From contig NZ_CP050975.2 in the NCBI RefSeq assembly GCF_012273515.2, forward strand, positions 7,812,001-7,876,000: a stretch of 64,000 nucleotides of DNA, in the 5' to 3' direction. Of the stretch, positions 1 to 8,720 are shown piece by piece. A model generated the notes under the pieces. That model saw only the letters and a program-made list of their open reading frames with translations, was not told the DNA's origin and did no database searches. Source of the DNA: Streptomyces sp. RPA4-2. Lineage in GTDB: Bacteria; Actinomycetota; Actinomycetes; Streptomycetales; Streptomycetaceae. The translations under genes and the position numbers were made by a program. Each line of letters begins with the position of its first letter. Positions within the stretch are counted from its first letter, which is position 1.

Positions 1-188
1 CCGAGCGCATCCCGACCGGGATCGCGCACATCAACGACCAGACCGTCAACGACGAGGCGGTCGCCCCGTTCGGCGGCACGGGCGCCTCCGGCACCGGCGC
101 CCGCTTCGGCGGCGAGGCCAACCTGGAGGCCTTCACCGAGGTGCGCTGGACGACCGTGCGCGGGGACGTGGCACCGTACCCGTTCTGA
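1..188 (+). CDS. Aldehyde dehydrogenase, C-terminal fragment (cut by window edge)
   Basis: Only the last 61 residues are in the window. They contain the usual C-terminal end of an NAD(P)-dependent aldehyde dehydrogenase: a stretch reading HINDQTVNDE, the PFGGTGASGTGARFGG segment, and a tail ending VAPYPF. This resembles the benzaldehyde/vanillin/salicylaldehyde dehydrogenase group, but substrate cannot be judged from the tail. The catalytic Cys and Glu lie outside the window. It is convergent with thioredoxin and followed by a strong hairpin. Confidence 0.85.
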   Translation, partial: ERIPTGIAHINDQTVNDEAVAPFGGTGASGTGARFGGEANLEAFTEVRWTTVRGDVAPYPF

Positions 189-197
189 TCCGTACGC

Positions 198-230
198 GGG
201 CCCCGGTCGAAACCCTGCCGACCGGGGCCC
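198..230. terminator. Bidirectional hairpin terminator
   Basis: Perfect 12 bp arms (GGGCCCCGGTCG and its complement) around a 9 nt loop lie between the convergent aldehyde dehydrogenase and thioredoxin stops. No U-tract follows, as is usual for Streptomyces terminators. Confidence 0.7.
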
Positions 231-248
231 ACGGGGCTTCCCCCGAGA

Positions 249-626
249 TCACTCGCCCTGCTGGGCCTGCTGCTGGGCGACGGACTTGCGGACCTCGTCC
301 ATGTCCAGCTTCCGGGCCTGTCCGATGACGTCCTCCAGAGCGGCCTCGGGCAGCGCACCGGGCTGGGAGAAGATCGCGACCTGGTCGCGGACGATCATCA
401 GGGTCGGGATGGACTGGATCTCGAAGGCCGCGGCCAGCTCCGGCTGCGCCTCCGTGTCCACCTTGGCGAAGACCAGGTCGGGGTTGGCCTCGGCGGCCTT
501 CTCGTAGACCGGGGCGAACTGGCGGCACGGGCCGCACCACGAGGCCCAGAAGTCGATCAGGACGAACTCGTTGTCCGTGACCGTCTGGTCGAAGTTCTCC
601 TTGGTCAGCTCCATCGTCCTGCTCAT
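249..626 (-). CDS. trxA: Thioredoxin
   Basis: A 125-residue thioredoxin, a cytoplasmic disulfide reductant. The active site WCGPC is at residues 30-34 after a beta strand reading VLIDFWAS, and the conserved cis-proline region SIPT follows near residue 75. Length is slightly above the usual 105-110 because of a Gln-rich C-terminal tail (AQQQAQQGE). The ATG at 626 begins MSRTMELT, the normal start of the fold. It is divergent from a flavoprotein disulfide reductase-like gene, which suggests a redox pairing, though that enzyme is not of the thioredoxin reductase subfamily. Confidence 0.95.
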   Translation of the reverse strand: MSRTMELTKENFDQTVTDNEFVLIDFWASWCGPCRQFAPVYEKAAEANPDLVFAKVDTEAQPELAAAFEIQSIPTLMIVRDQVAIFSQPGALPEAALEDVIGQARKLDMDEVRKSVAQQQAQQGE

Positions 627-761
627 GGCGTGACTACCTCTCCCTGCTCTCGGGCCTCGGGCCTCGGGGCGAAGCCGGTGTCCACAACACCGTCCCCCAG
701 CGGCGTATTCCGCGCACGTACCCATGTGGCCACGGCGCACACCAACAACCAGACTGGGCGC

Positions 762-2195
762 ATGACGGAAACGGAATCCATCGCCTACGACGTAGTGGTG
801 CTCGGCGCCGGCCCCGTGGGGGAGAACGTCGCCGACCGCGCCCGCGCGGCCGGCCTCTCCGCCGCGATCGTGGAGAACGAGCTGGTCGGAGGCGAGTGCT
901 CGTACTGGGCCTGCATGCCCAGCAAGGCCCTCCTGCGCCCGGCCATCGCCCGCGCCGACGCCCGCCGCGTGCCCGGCCTGAGCGGGGCCGTGCAGGGCCC
1001 GCTCGACGCCCCCGCGGTCCTCGCCCACCGTGACTACTACACCTCCCACTGGAAGGACGACGGACAGGTCGCCTGGCTCGACGGCATCGGAGCCGATCTC
1101 CACCGCGGACACGGGCGTCTCGCCGGGCCGCGCCGGGTGAGCGTCGAGGGCCCCGACGGCGAGCTGCGGTTCCTCACCGCGCGGCACGCGGTCGCCGTGT
1201 GCACCGGCACCCGCGCGCTGCTGCCCGGCCTGCCCGGACTCGCCGAGGTCAAGCCCTGGACCAGCCGCGAGGCCACCAGCGCCCACGAGGTGCCGGACCG
1301 GCTCATCGTGGTCGGCGGCGGTGTGGTCGCCGTCGAGATGGCCACGGCCTGGCAGGCGCTCGGCTCCCGGGTCACCGTCCTCGTCCGCGGTCACGCGCTG
1401 CTGCCCAGGATGGAGCCCTTCGCCGGTGAGCTGGTCGCCGACGCGCTCAAGGAGGCGGGCGCCGACGTCCGCACCGGTACCGCGGTGACCGGGGTGACGC
1501 GCGAGGGCGCGACCGTGGTGGCCCTGACGGACACCGGCGACCGCATCGAGGCGGACGAGATCCTCTTCGCCACCGGGCGGGTGCCCCACACCGAGGACAT
1601 CGGCCTCGACACGGTCGGCCTGGAGCCGGGGTCGTGGCTCGACGTCGACGACAGCCTGCGGGTGACGGGCAGCGAGTGGCTGTACGCCGTCGGAGACGTC
1701 AACCACCGCGCGCTCCTCACCCACCAGGGCAAGTACCAGGCGAGGATCGCGGGTGCCGCCATCGCCGCCCGCGCCGCCGGCGTCCCGCTCCTGGAGACCG
1801 ACCTCTGGGGCGCGCACGCCGCGACCGCCGACCACGCGGCCGTCCCCCAGGTCGTCTTCACCGACCCGGAGGCCGCCGCCGTGGGCCTCTCCCTCGCCGA
1901 GGCCGAGAGCGCGGGGCTGCGGGTCCGCGCCGTCGACGTCGACATGTCGTCCGTGGCGGGCGCCGGCCTGTACGCCGACGGCTACCGCGGCAAGGCCCGC
2001 ATGGTCGTCGACATCAACCGCGAGATCGTGGTCGGCCTCACCCTCGTCGGACCCGGCGTGGGCGAACTCATCCACTCGGCCACGGTCGCGGTCGTCGGCG
2101 AGGTCCCGGTCAGCCGCCTGTGGCACGCCGTGCCCTCCTACCCGACGGTGAGCGAGGTGTGGCTGCGGCTCCTGGAGGCGTACCGGGACATGTAG
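762..2195 (+). CDS. FAD/NAD(P)-dependent pyridine nucleotide-disulfide oxidoreductase (Lpd/MerA-like)
   Basis: A 477-residue flavoprotein of the dihydrolipoamide dehydrogenase/mercuric reductase superfamily. The FAD Rossmann motif GAGPVG is near residues 15-20. The redox-active cysteine pair is C46 and C51 in GGECSYWACMPSK, with the family's CX4C spacing. A second dinucleotide motif VVGGGVVAVE lies mid-protein, ATGRVP and the AVGDVN segment bind FAD, and the C-terminal interface carries HAVPSYPTVSE, an expanded version of the usual HxHPT..E motif. The ATG at 762 fits the fold start; the frame is open farther upstream but lacks homology. No lipoyl-enzyme genes are nearby, so a standalone quinone, metal or disulfide reductase role is as likely as Lpd. 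Confidence 0.85.
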   Translation: MTETESIAYDVVVLGAGPVGENVADRARAAGLSAAIVENELVGGECSYWACMPSKALLRPAIARADARRVPGLSGAVQGPLDAPAVLAHRDYYTSHWKDDGQVAWLDGIGADLHRGHGRLAGPRRVSVEGPDGELRFLTARHAVAVCTGTRALLPGLPGLAEVKPWTSREATSAHEVPDRLIVVGGGVVAVEMATAWQALGSRVTVLVRGHALLPRMEPFAGELVADALKEAGADVRTGTAVTGVTREGATVVALTDTGDRIEADEILFATGRVPHTEDIGLDTVGLEPGSWLDVDDSLRVTGSEWLYAVGDVNHRALLTHQGKYQARIAGAAIAARAAGVPLLETDLWGAHAATADHAAVPQVVFTDPEAAAVGLSLAEAESAGLRVRAVDVDMSSVAGAGLYADGYRGKARMVVDINREIVVGLTLVGPGVGELIHSATVAVVGEVPVSRLWHAVPSYPTVSEVWLRLLEAYRDM

Positions 2196-2302
2196 GGCCT
2201 GCCGTTCGGATCATGCGGCGGGACGCGGGGCACGGTCCCGACGGCAGGGCACCGGGCTCCGGCGCCATCCGGTCCGACGGCCAGGCGCCGGCCCGGGGCG
2301 CC

Positions 2303-2357
2303 ACGCCGGTGGCACCGGCGTCACGCGCCCAGGCCGCCACGCCGGTGGCGCCGGCGT
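2303..2357. terminator. Tandem hairpins between convergent genes
   Basis: Two near-identical hairpins follow each other: ACGCCGGT/ACCGGCGT (2303-2321) and ACGCCGG/CCGGCGT (2339-2357). The second reaches the stop codon of the ABC-F gene. They sit between the flavoprotein and ABC-F genes and probably terminate both transcripts. Confidence 0.55.
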
Positions 2358-3943
2358 CAGGCCAGTGCCACCAGCTCCAGGTACTCCTCGCTCCACAGAT
2401 CCTCGTCCGCGTCCGGGAGCAGCAGCACCCGGTCCGGGCGCAGGGCCCGGAGCGCGCCCTCGTCGTGGGTGACCATGACGATCGCGCCCGGATACGTGCC
2501 CACCGCGGTCAGCACCTCGGCCCGGGAGGCCGGGTCCAGGTTGTTGGTGGGCTCGTCCAGCAGCAGGACGTTGGCGCCGGAGTGGACCAGCCCCGCCAGG
2601 GCGAGACCGGTCTTCTCGCCGCCGGACAGGACGTCGACGTGTTTGCCGGCGTCGTCCCCGGTGAACAGGAACGCGCCGAGCACGCGCCGCACCTCCCCGT
2701 CGGTGAGGTGCGGCGCGGCCGCGGCCAGGTGACCGCGGACCGTGTCGGTGCCGTCGAGTGTGTCGTGCTCCTGCGCGAAGTAGCCGATCCGCAGCCCGTG
2801 ACCGTGGACCACGCGGCCGTCGTCCGGGGCCTCCCGCCCGGCGAGCAGCCGCAGCAGTGTCGTCTTGCCCGCGCCGTTGGGGCCGAGGACCACCAGACGG
2901 CTGCCCCGGTCGACGGCCAGGTCGACGCCGTCCAGGACGCGGTGGTCGCCGTACGACTTGGTGAGGGCGACTGTGCCGAGCGGCGTCCGCCCGCAGGGGG
3001 CGGGCTCCGGCAGCCGGATCCGGGCGACCTTGTCCCGCCGCCTGACCGGTTCGAGCCCGGCCAGCAGGCGGTCGGCGCGCCGGGCCATGTTCTTCGCCGC
3101 CACGGCCGTCGCGACGTTCGCCCGCATCCGGTCCGCCTGGGCGTGCAGGGCCGAGGCCTTGCGCTCGGCGCCGGCCCGCTCCCGTGCACGGCGCCGCTCC
3201 TCGGCCTCCCGCTGGGCGAGATAGGCGTGCCAGCCCGTGTTGTGGACGTCGAGCGTGGCGCGGTGCGGGTCCAGGTGGAAGACGCGATTGACCACGGCGG
3301 CCAGCAGCGAGGTGTCGTGACTGATCAGCACGAGACCCGCCTGATGGTTCATCAGGAAGCCGCGCAGCCAGCCGATCGAGCCGGCGTCCAGGTGGTTCGT
3401 CGGCTCGTCCAGGAGCAGTGTGCCGTGGTCCGCGAAGAGGATGCGGGCCAGCTCGACCCGGCGGCGCTGCCCACCGGACAGGGCACCGAGCGGCTGGTCC
3501 ATCACCCGGGTCGGCAGCCCGAGGCCCGCGGCGACCCGGGCCGCCTCCGCCTCGGCCGCGTAGCCTCCGCGTGCCTGGAACTCCGCCTCGGCGCGCGCAT
3601 AGGCGTTCATCGCGCGCTCGGTCCCGTCCGCCATCGCGGTCTCCGCCACGCGCAGCACGTGGACGGCACGGTCGAGGCCGCGCGCCGACAGGATCCGGTC
3701 GGTGACCGTGACCTCCGGGTCGGCCGCCCGGGAGTCCTGGGCGAGGAGACCGGGCTGCCCGGTGACCGCGACGGATCCGGCCGCGGGGCGTGCCCGTCCC
3801 GCGAGGGTGTTCAGAAGGGTGGTCTTGCCCGCGCCGTTGCGGCCGACCAGGCCGATGCGGTCGCCGGGGGAGATGTGGAAGGAGAGGTCGGACAGCAGCA
3901 GTCGTGCGCCGACGCGCACGTCGACACCGCGCACGGTGATCAT
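2357..3943 (-). CDS. ABC-F family ATPase (ribosome-associated/antibiotic-resistance type)
   Basis: A 528-residue soluble protein with two ABC ATPase domains and no membrane segments, the hallmark of the ABC-F family, which acts on ribosomes. Domain 1 has Walker A GRNGAGKTT (about residues 34-42), signature LSGGQRRR and Walker B LLLDEPTNHLD. Domain 2 has GPNGAGKTT, signature LSGGEKTG and LLLDEPTNNLD. The linker between them is Arg/Ala-rich, as in the P-site tRNA interaction motif. Start chosen at the ATG at 3943 because the first strand MITVRGVDV begins the fold; the longer open frame upstream has no homology. Whether it confers antibiotic resistance or is a general translation factor cannot be told. 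Confidence 0.93.
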   Translation of the reverse strand: MITVRGVDVRVGARLLLSDLSFHISPGDRIGLVGRNGAGKTTLLNTLAGRARPAAGSVAVTGQPGLLAQDSRAADPEVTVTDRILSARGLDRAVHVLRVAETAMADGTERAMNAYARAEAEFQARGGYAAEAEAARVAAGLGLPTRVMDQPLGALSGGQRRRVELARILFADHGTLLLDEPTNHLDAGSIGWLRGFLMNHQAGLVLISHDTSLLAAVVNRVFHLDPHRATLDVHNTGWHAYLAQREAEERRRARERAGAERKASALHAQADRMRANVATAVAAKNMARRADRLLAGLEPVRRRDKVARIRLPEPAPCGRTPLGTVALTKSYGDHRVLDGVDLAVDRGSRLVVLGPNGAGKTTLLRLLAGREAPDDGRVVHGHGLRIGYFAQEHDTLDGTDTVRGHLAAAAPHLTDGEVRRVLGAFLFTGDDAGKHVDVLSGGEKTGLALAGLVHSGANVLLLDEPTNNLDPASRAEVLTAVGTYPGAIVMVTHDEGALRALRPDRVLLLPDADEDLWSEEYLELVALA

Positions 3944-4164
3944 GGGAAACGCTCCGGGAATCAATCGGCAGAAGGACACACGTGTGGCGTGGAAGCGGGT
4001 CCTGGAGCTAAGAGATTCGGGGCGTGGACATGTGGTCAGGGTAGCGGGGGCGTTCGGGTAAGCGCCTCTGAATTTGCGGGCGGGGGAGGGACTTTCCGCC
4101 GGCATCGGGGGCCCGGCGGGCTCGAGCCCGAGGGGGCGGGTCCGACGGAGGTGAACTCCGGGGC

Positions 4165-4188
4165 GTTCGAGCCCCGGCAGGCTCGAAC
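4165..4188. terminator. Hairpin downstream of peptide deformylase
   Basis: Perfect 9 bp arms GTTCGAGCC/GGCTCGAAC with a 6 nt loop lie 3' of the deformylase stop (on the minus strand). The rest of the 3944-4219 interval holds only a shorter GGGCTCGAGCCC palindrome. Confidence 0.5.
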
Positions 4189-4219
4189 CCCGTAGGACCC
4201 GCCGCGCAACCGCGGAGCC

Positions 4220-4873
4220 TCAGTCCGGCAGCGTGAAGCCCAAGGCCGCCGCCGCCTCCACCGGGGTCGGCTGTGTCCAGCGGTCCGCCATCGCCTGGTT
4301 CGAGGACAGTGAGCGCACCTCCGCGCGGTCGAGATACAGCACACCGTCCAGATGGTCCGTCTCGTGCTGCACGATCCGCGCGGGCCAGCCCGTGAACACC
4401 TCGTCGACCGTACGGCCCAGCTCGTCCAGCGCCGTCAGCCGCACCTCGGCGTGCCGGCCCACCACGGCCTGCCACCCCGGCACGCTCAGGCACCCCTCGA
4501 AGAACGCCGCCCGACCCGCGCCGACCCCCTCGTACACCGGATTCACCAGCACCCGGAACGGCTGCGGGACCCGTCCGCGTACCACCCGTACCTCCTCCGA
4601 CACCGGCGCCGGATCCTCGACGACCGCGATCCGCAGCGGTACGCCGACCTGGGGCGCCGCGAGGCCGACCCCCGGGGCCGCGTGCATGGTCGCGCGCAAC
4701 GAGGCGACGAATCGGCTCAGCAGTACCGGACCCAGCTGACCGTCGAACGGCTCGGCGGGGCGGCGCAGCACCGGGTCCCCGGCGGCCACGATGGGCAACG
4801 GGCCTTCCCGGTCCAGCAGTTCCTCGACCAGGTCGTTCAGCGGGCGGGCGGCGCGGTCACGTTCGGATGCCAT
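4220..4873 (-). CDS. def: Peptide deformylase
   Basis: A 217-residue metalloenzyme that removes the N-formyl group from nascent proteins. All three family motifs are intact: GVGLAAPQVG (about 68-77), EGCLS (126-130, metal-binding Cys) and QHETDH (169-174, two metal-binding His and catalytic Glu). The start at the ATG at 4873 gives the normal length with a short N-terminal extension typical of actinobacterial paralogues. It stands alone, divergent from the PepSY gene, and is not in the usual def-fmt context, so it is probably a second deformylase. Confidence 0.96.
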   Translation of the reverse strand: MASERDRAARPLNDLVEELLDREGPLPIVAAGDPVLRRPAEPFDGQLGPVLLSRFVASLRATMHAAPGVGLAAPQVGVPLRIAVVEDPAPVSEEVRVVRGRVPQPFRVLVNPVYEGVGAGRAAFFEGCLSVPGWQAVVGRHAEVRLTALDELGRTVDEVFTGWPARIVQHETDHLDGVLYLDRAEVRSLSSNQAMADRWTQPTPVEAAAALGFTLPD

Positions 4874-5076
4874 CGCGCCAGCATGCCAAGAGGGAACGCG
4901 CCGTGCGAGGCGGCGCAAGCAGCACCCCACGGATCCTCGTCCGTGACCCACGCCACACCGTCGCCCGGGAACTCGGCGGCCTCCCGTCCCGACTTCTGGA
5001 CCACCACCGGCCGGGAATCCCAACTCCCCGGCCCACGGCCCGAGTCCGTCCCCAGCCCTACCGGAGAAGCCCGCCG

Positions 5077-6468
5077 ATGCCCACCGCTCCCACCCTCACG
5101 ACGGACGGCACCCCGCGCCCCGTCGCCCCGACCTCCGCCCGAAAAGCTCCCCTGCGCCCCCTGATTCTGCGCCTGCACTTCTACGCCGGAGTGCTCGTCG
5201 CCCCGTTCCTCCTGGTCGCCGCCGTGACCGGACTGCTCTACGCCGCCTCGTTCCAGGCCGAGAAGATCGTGTACGCGCACGAACTGACCGTCCCGGTGGG
5301 CGACCGCGAACTGCCGCTCTCCGAACAGGTGGCCGCCGCCCGCAAGGCCCATCCGCAGGGCACGGTCTCCGCCGTACGGCCCTCGCCCACGGCGGACGCG
5401 ACCACGCGGGTGCTGCTCTCCGGCGTGCCGGGCGTCGACCCGGACCACACCCTCGCGGTGTTCGTCGACCCGTACACGGCCAAGGTGCGCGGAGCACTCG
5501 AACAGTACGGCGCCACCGGCGCGCTCCCGCTGCGCACCTGGATCGACGGGCTCCACGCCAACCTCCTGCTCGGCGAGACCGGGCGTCTGTACAGCGAACT
5601 CGCGGCCAGCTGGCTGTGGGTGATCTCGGGCGGCGGCCTCGTGCTGTGGTTCGGACGCAGGCGCGCCCGGCGCAAGGTGCGGGGCACGTCCGGGCGCCGC
5701 CGCACGCTGGGCCTGCACGGCACGGTCGGCGCCTGGGCGGCCGCCGGGTTCTTCTTCCTCTCCGCGACCGGGCTGACCTGGTCGACGTACGCCGGCGCGC
5801 ACATCGACGAGCTGAGGACCTCCCTCGGGCAGGCGACGCCGTCCGTGTCGGCGGCCGGCGGCGGCGAGCACGCGGGCCACGGCGGCACGGGGGCCGGCGG
5901 GAGCCTCCCGCCCCGGCCCGCCGACGTCGACAGGATCCTCGGGGCCGCCCGTTCCGAGGGCCTCGCGGACCCCGTCGAGATCGTCCCGCCCGCGGATGCC
6001 TCCTCCGCGTACGTGGTGCGGCAGATCCAGCGCAGCTGGCCCGAGAAACAGGACGCGGTCGCGGTGGACCCGGCGACCGGGAAGGTCACCGACGTGCTCC
6101 GGTTCGCCGACCACCCGGTGCTCGCCAAGCTGACCCGCTGGGGCATCGACGCCCACACCGGCGTCCTCTTCGGCCTCGCCAACCAGATCGCCCTCATGGC
6201 GCTCGCGCTCTGCCTGATCCTGCTGATCGTGTGGGGCTACCGCATGTGGTGGCGGCGCGGCCGCGCCTCCGCGTTCGGCCGGCCCGTCCCGCGCGGAGCC
6301 TGGCAGCAGGTGCCGCCCACGGTCCTCGTCCCGCTGATGGCGGCCGTCGCCGTTCTCGGCTACTTCGTTCCGCTGCTCGGTATCCCGCTGGTGGCGTTCG
6401 TCGCCGTCGACGTCCTGCTCGGCGAGATCGCCCACCGGCGGGGCCGGGGCACGCCCGTCGCCAGGTAG
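5077..6468 (+). CDS. PepSY-associated transmembrane protein
   Basis: A 463-residue membrane protein of the PepSY_TM family. TM1 is at about residues 30-52 (FYAGVLVAPFLLVAAVTGLL), a PepSY-like extracytoplasmic region follows, a second helix lies around residue 185 (WLWVISGGGLVLWFG), a third near 220 (AWAAAGFFFLSATGLTW), and two more sit at the C-terminus. A His/Gly-rich loop (GGGEHAGHGG) sits in the second extracytoplasmic part and could bind metal. Family members accompany iron or copper uptake and cytochrome functions. RBS GGAGAAG precedes the ATG at 5077. A BlaI-type regulator follows 36 bp downstream, suggesting co-transcription. Confidence 0.88.
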   Translation: MPTAPTLTTDGTPRPVAPTSARKAPLRPLILRLHFYAGVLVAPFLLVAAVTGLLYAASFQAEKIVYAHELTVPVGDRELPLSEQVAAARKAHPQGTVSAVRPSPTADATTRVLLSGVPGVDPDHTLAVFVDPYTAKVRGALEQYGATGALPLRTWIDGLHANLLLGETGRLYSELAASWLWVISGGGLVLWFGRRRARRKVRGTSGRRRTLGLHGTVGAWAAAGFFFLSATGLTWSTYAGAHIDELRTSLGQATPSVSAAGGGEHAGHGGTGAGGSLPPRPADVDRILGAARSEGLADPVEIVPPADASSAYVVRQIQRSWPEKQDAVAVDPATGKVTDVLRFADHPVLAKLTRWGIDAHTGVLFGLANQIALMALALCLILLIVWGYRMWWRRGRASAFGRPVPRGAWQQVPPTVLVPLMAAVAVLGYFVPLLGIPLVAFVAVDVLLGEIAHRRGRGTPVAR

Positions 6469-6504
6469 CGTGATCGTGGACGCGAACGCCGGAGGGAGAC
6501 GGAC

Positions 6505-6933
6505 ATGGCGCAGCGCAACCGCGAGGTCCCGGACCGGCCTTCCAGGCGCCGGGGGCAGGGCGAACTGGAGGGCCAGGTCCTCGGCGCGCTGCGCGAGGCG
6601 GACGCCCCGGTGACCGCCGCCTGGGTGCAGGAGAGCCTCGGCGGCGACCTCGCCTACACGACCGTCGTCACCATCCTGACCCGGTTGCTCGCCAAGGACG
6701 CGGTGGCCCGCGAACGGCGGGGACGCTCCTTCGTCTGGCGTCCCACCGCTGACGTCGCGAGTCTGGCCGCGCTCAAGATGCGCCGGCTCCTCGACGGCGA
6801 GAGCGACCGCGAGGCCGTCCTCGCCAGCTTCGTCACCGCGCTGCCGCCGGACGACGAACAGGTGCTGCGCGCGCTCCTGGAGTCGGCGCACGCGACCGAC
6901 GCGACCGGAGCGGCCGGCGGTACGGAAGACTGA
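6505..6933 (+). CDS. BlaI/MecI/CopY-family transcriptional regulator
   Basis: A 142-residue winged-helix repressor. The HTH covers about residues 20-85, with the family's YTTVVTILTRLLAKDAVARERRGRSFVWRP recognition-helix/wing pattern (given in pieces: YTTVVTILTRL, then FVWRP). The C-terminal part is a helical dimerisation domain. RBS GGAGGGAGA lies just upstream. The M56-type peptidase gene follows 6 bp after its stop, the arrangement of BlaI/BlaR1-like pairs in which the metallopeptidase inactivates the repressor. No beta-lactamase gene is nearby; the PepSY gene upstream is the likeliest co-regulated target. Confidence 0.9.
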   Translation: MAQRNREVPDRPSRRRGQGELEGQVLGALREADAPVTAAWVQESLGGDLAYTTVVTILTRLLAKDAVARERRGRSFVWRPTADVASLAALKMRRLLDGESDREAVLASFVTALPPDDEQVLRALLESAHATDATGAAGGTED

Positions 6934-6939
6934 CGCCTC

Positions 6940-7926
6940 ATGGGGGTCTTCGTCTTTCTGCCGCTGGTCCTGCCGCTCAGCGCCTGGCCGGTCGCACGCC
7001 TCGCCGAACCGCATCTGCACCCGCGCACGGCCACCCGCCTGCTGACGGCCTTCGCCACCGTCATGGCCGTGTGCAGCACGCTCTGCCTGGCCCTGCTGAT
7101 GGTCGTCGGCACCGCGCAACTGCCCGGCAACCCGCTGCCGGACGGGTGGTCGGACCCCGAGGTGCGCGCGGCCGTGCCGTACGACGAGATCGCGGGCAAG
7201 GCGGCGATCCCGGCCCTGATACTCGTCCTGGCGGTCTGTGCGCGGACCCTGTGGCGTCACCACCGGATCGCCCGCCGCGCCCGCCGGGCGCTCGCCGGAC
7301 TGCCCTCCTCGACGGTGGTCGTGCTGCCCGAGGCGAAGCCCTACGCCTACGCCCTGCCCGGCAGACCCCGCGGTCGGGTCGTGGTCACCACCGCCCTGCT
7401 GCGGGGCCTGATCCCGCCCGAGCGCCGCGCCCTGTTCGCCCACGAGCGGGCCCACCTGACCGCCCGTCACCACCGGTATCTGCTCGCCGTACGGCTCGCG
7501 GCACGCGCCAACCCCTTCCTGCGCCCGCTGCGTACGGCCGTCACCTACACCACGGAGCGGTGGGCGGACGAGGACGCGGCACGGTCGGTGGGGAGCCGCA
7601 GGGTGGTGGCGCGGGCGATCGGCAAGGCCGCGCTGCTGTCCGGTACGGGCTCGGCGCCCGCTTTCGCGGGGTTCTCGGGGTTCGGGGGGGTCGCGGGGTT
7701 CTCCGCATCCTCGGGGTTCTCGGGGTTCGCGTCCGCGGGTCCCGTGCCGCGCAGGGTCGCGGCCCTGCTGGGGCCCGCGCCCGTGGCCCGCAACTGGCCG
7801 CCGGTGTTCACCTCGGTGGGGCTGGCCGCCTGGGGTGCCGCGGTCGGCACGCTGGTCTCCGCGATGTCCTCCGCGAACTCGGCCGTGACGATGTTCCTGA
7901 TCCTGCACGCGGCCACGCCCTTCTAG
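6940..7926 (+). CDS. M56-family membrane metallopeptidase (BlaR1-like, no sensor domain)
   Basis: A 328-residue integral membrane protein with a zinc-peptidase motif HERAH at residues 168-172, preceded by a cytoplasmic Arg-rich segment. Hydrophobic segments are at about 5-20, 35-60, 88-102 and the C-terminus. It lacks the penicillin-binding sensor domain of BlaR1. A low-complexity Gly/Phe/Ser stretch (about residues 242-266) is encoded by near-tandem GGGGTTCTC-like repeats and replaces part of the usual loop. It is placed directly after a BlaI-type repressor with a 6 bp gap, so it probably processes that repressor in response to an unknown signal. Confidence 0.88.
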   Translation: MGVFVFLPLVLPLSAWPVARLAEPHLHPRTATRLLTAFATVMAVCSTLCLALLMVVGTAQLPGNPLPDGWSDPEVRAAVPYDEIAGKAAIPALILVLAVCARTLWRHHRIARRARRALAGLPSSTVVVLPEAKPYAYALPGRPRGRVVVTTALLRGLIPPERRALFAHERAHLTARHHRYLLAVRLAARANPFLRPLRTAVTYTTERWADEDAARSVGSRRVVARAIGKAALLSGTGSAPAFAGFSGFGGVAGFSASSGFSGFASAGPVPRRVAALLGPAPVARNWPPVFTSVGLAAWGAAVGTLVSAMSSANSAVTMFLILHAATPF

Positions 7927-8067
7927 CCGTCCCGTCCGGGCTGCCTGCCTCGGGGCAGCGCGGGCGCTGTCCGGGAGAGCCGGGAGGCCGGCGCCTGACG
8001 CCTGGTACGAGACCCGAGTGCCGCTACAGGACGTGGGCCGCGGGACGGAGGCCGGACACCACGACGC

Positions 8068-8093
8068 GGGCCGGACACCGTGGTGTCCGGCCC
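8068..8093. terminator. Strong hairpin terminator after the M56 gene
   Basis: Perfect 12 bp arms GGGCCGGACACC/GGTGTCCGGCCC with only two bases between them. It lies in the 309 bp gap (7927-8235) between the M56 gene and the convergent TPR gene. Apart from a preceding half-copy of the arm (GGCCGGACACC at about 8050) nothing else was recognised in this gap. Confidence 0.75.
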
Positions 8094-8235
8094 GTGCGCT
8101 GGGGCATCGGCCGCTTCCGTCCGCGCCGGCGGAGGGCGATGCCCGACAGGAACTCCGCGGGGGTCCCGTGGAGGGGGCGATCCTCACGGAGAGCCGAAAG
8201 GGGCCACCGCGGTGTTCCGTTCCTTCAGACGGCGC

Positions 8236-8583
8236 TCACACCTGCTCGAAGTCGCCCGCGAGCGCCGAGGCGATCCGCAGATGCGACTCGGCCTCGTCCT
8301 GGCGTCCCTGGCGCTGGAGCGTGCGCCCCAGCATCAGCCGGGCGTAGTGCTCCACCGGGTCGAGCTCCACCAGCGTGCGCAACTCCGTCTCAGCGCGGCG
8401 CAGTTGGGCGGAGTGGTAGTACGAACGTGCCAGCAGCAGCCGGGGACCCACCTGCTCCGGCACCTCCTCCACCAGCCCGGCCAGGACCCGCGCGGCCCCG
8501 GCGTAGTCCTTGGCGTCGAAGAACAACCGCGCCCGCTCCCAGCGTTCCGCGGCCGTTCCGTGGTCGTAGTACTCCATGTCCAC
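8236..8583 (-). CDS. Tetratricopeptide repeat protein
   Basis: A 115-residue, all-helical protein with three TPR-like units (about residues 12-45, 46-79 and 80-113; patterns such as WERARLFFDAKDYAGAARVL and ARLMLGRTLQRQGRQDEAE). It presumably mediates protein-protein contacts. An AGGAGG Shine-Dalgarno lies 6 nt before the GTG at 8583, which decides the start; the ATG at 8577 would be 12 nt away. No functional partner is evident nearby. Confidence 0.85.
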   Translation of the reverse strand: MDMEYYDHGTAAERWERARLFFDAKDYAGAARVLAGLVEEVPEQVGPRLLLARSYYHSAQLRRAETELRTLVELDPVEHYARLMLGRTLQRQGRQDEAESHLRIASALAGDFEQV

Positions 8584-8720
8584 TGCTGACCTCCTTCGAG
8601 CGCCTCAACGGAGCGGATTGGTTGAATATTCCACGAACGTGGGCGCGGTCGGTCCTCCGGGCGTCCGTGCCCGGACCCGTACCCGGCCTCGGACCCATGC
8701 CCGGCCTCGGGGCCGGCGTC

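Noticed and set aside
4165..4188. T-arm-like GTTCGAGCC sequence suggesting a tRNA
   Set aside because: No acceptor, D-arm or anticodon arm could be folded around it; a terminator hairpin explains it better.
4837..8187. A 1116-codon minus-strand open frame across the PepSY, BlaI and M56 genes
   Set aside because: Shadow frame; spans three well-supported genes on the other strand and has only low-complexity sequence.
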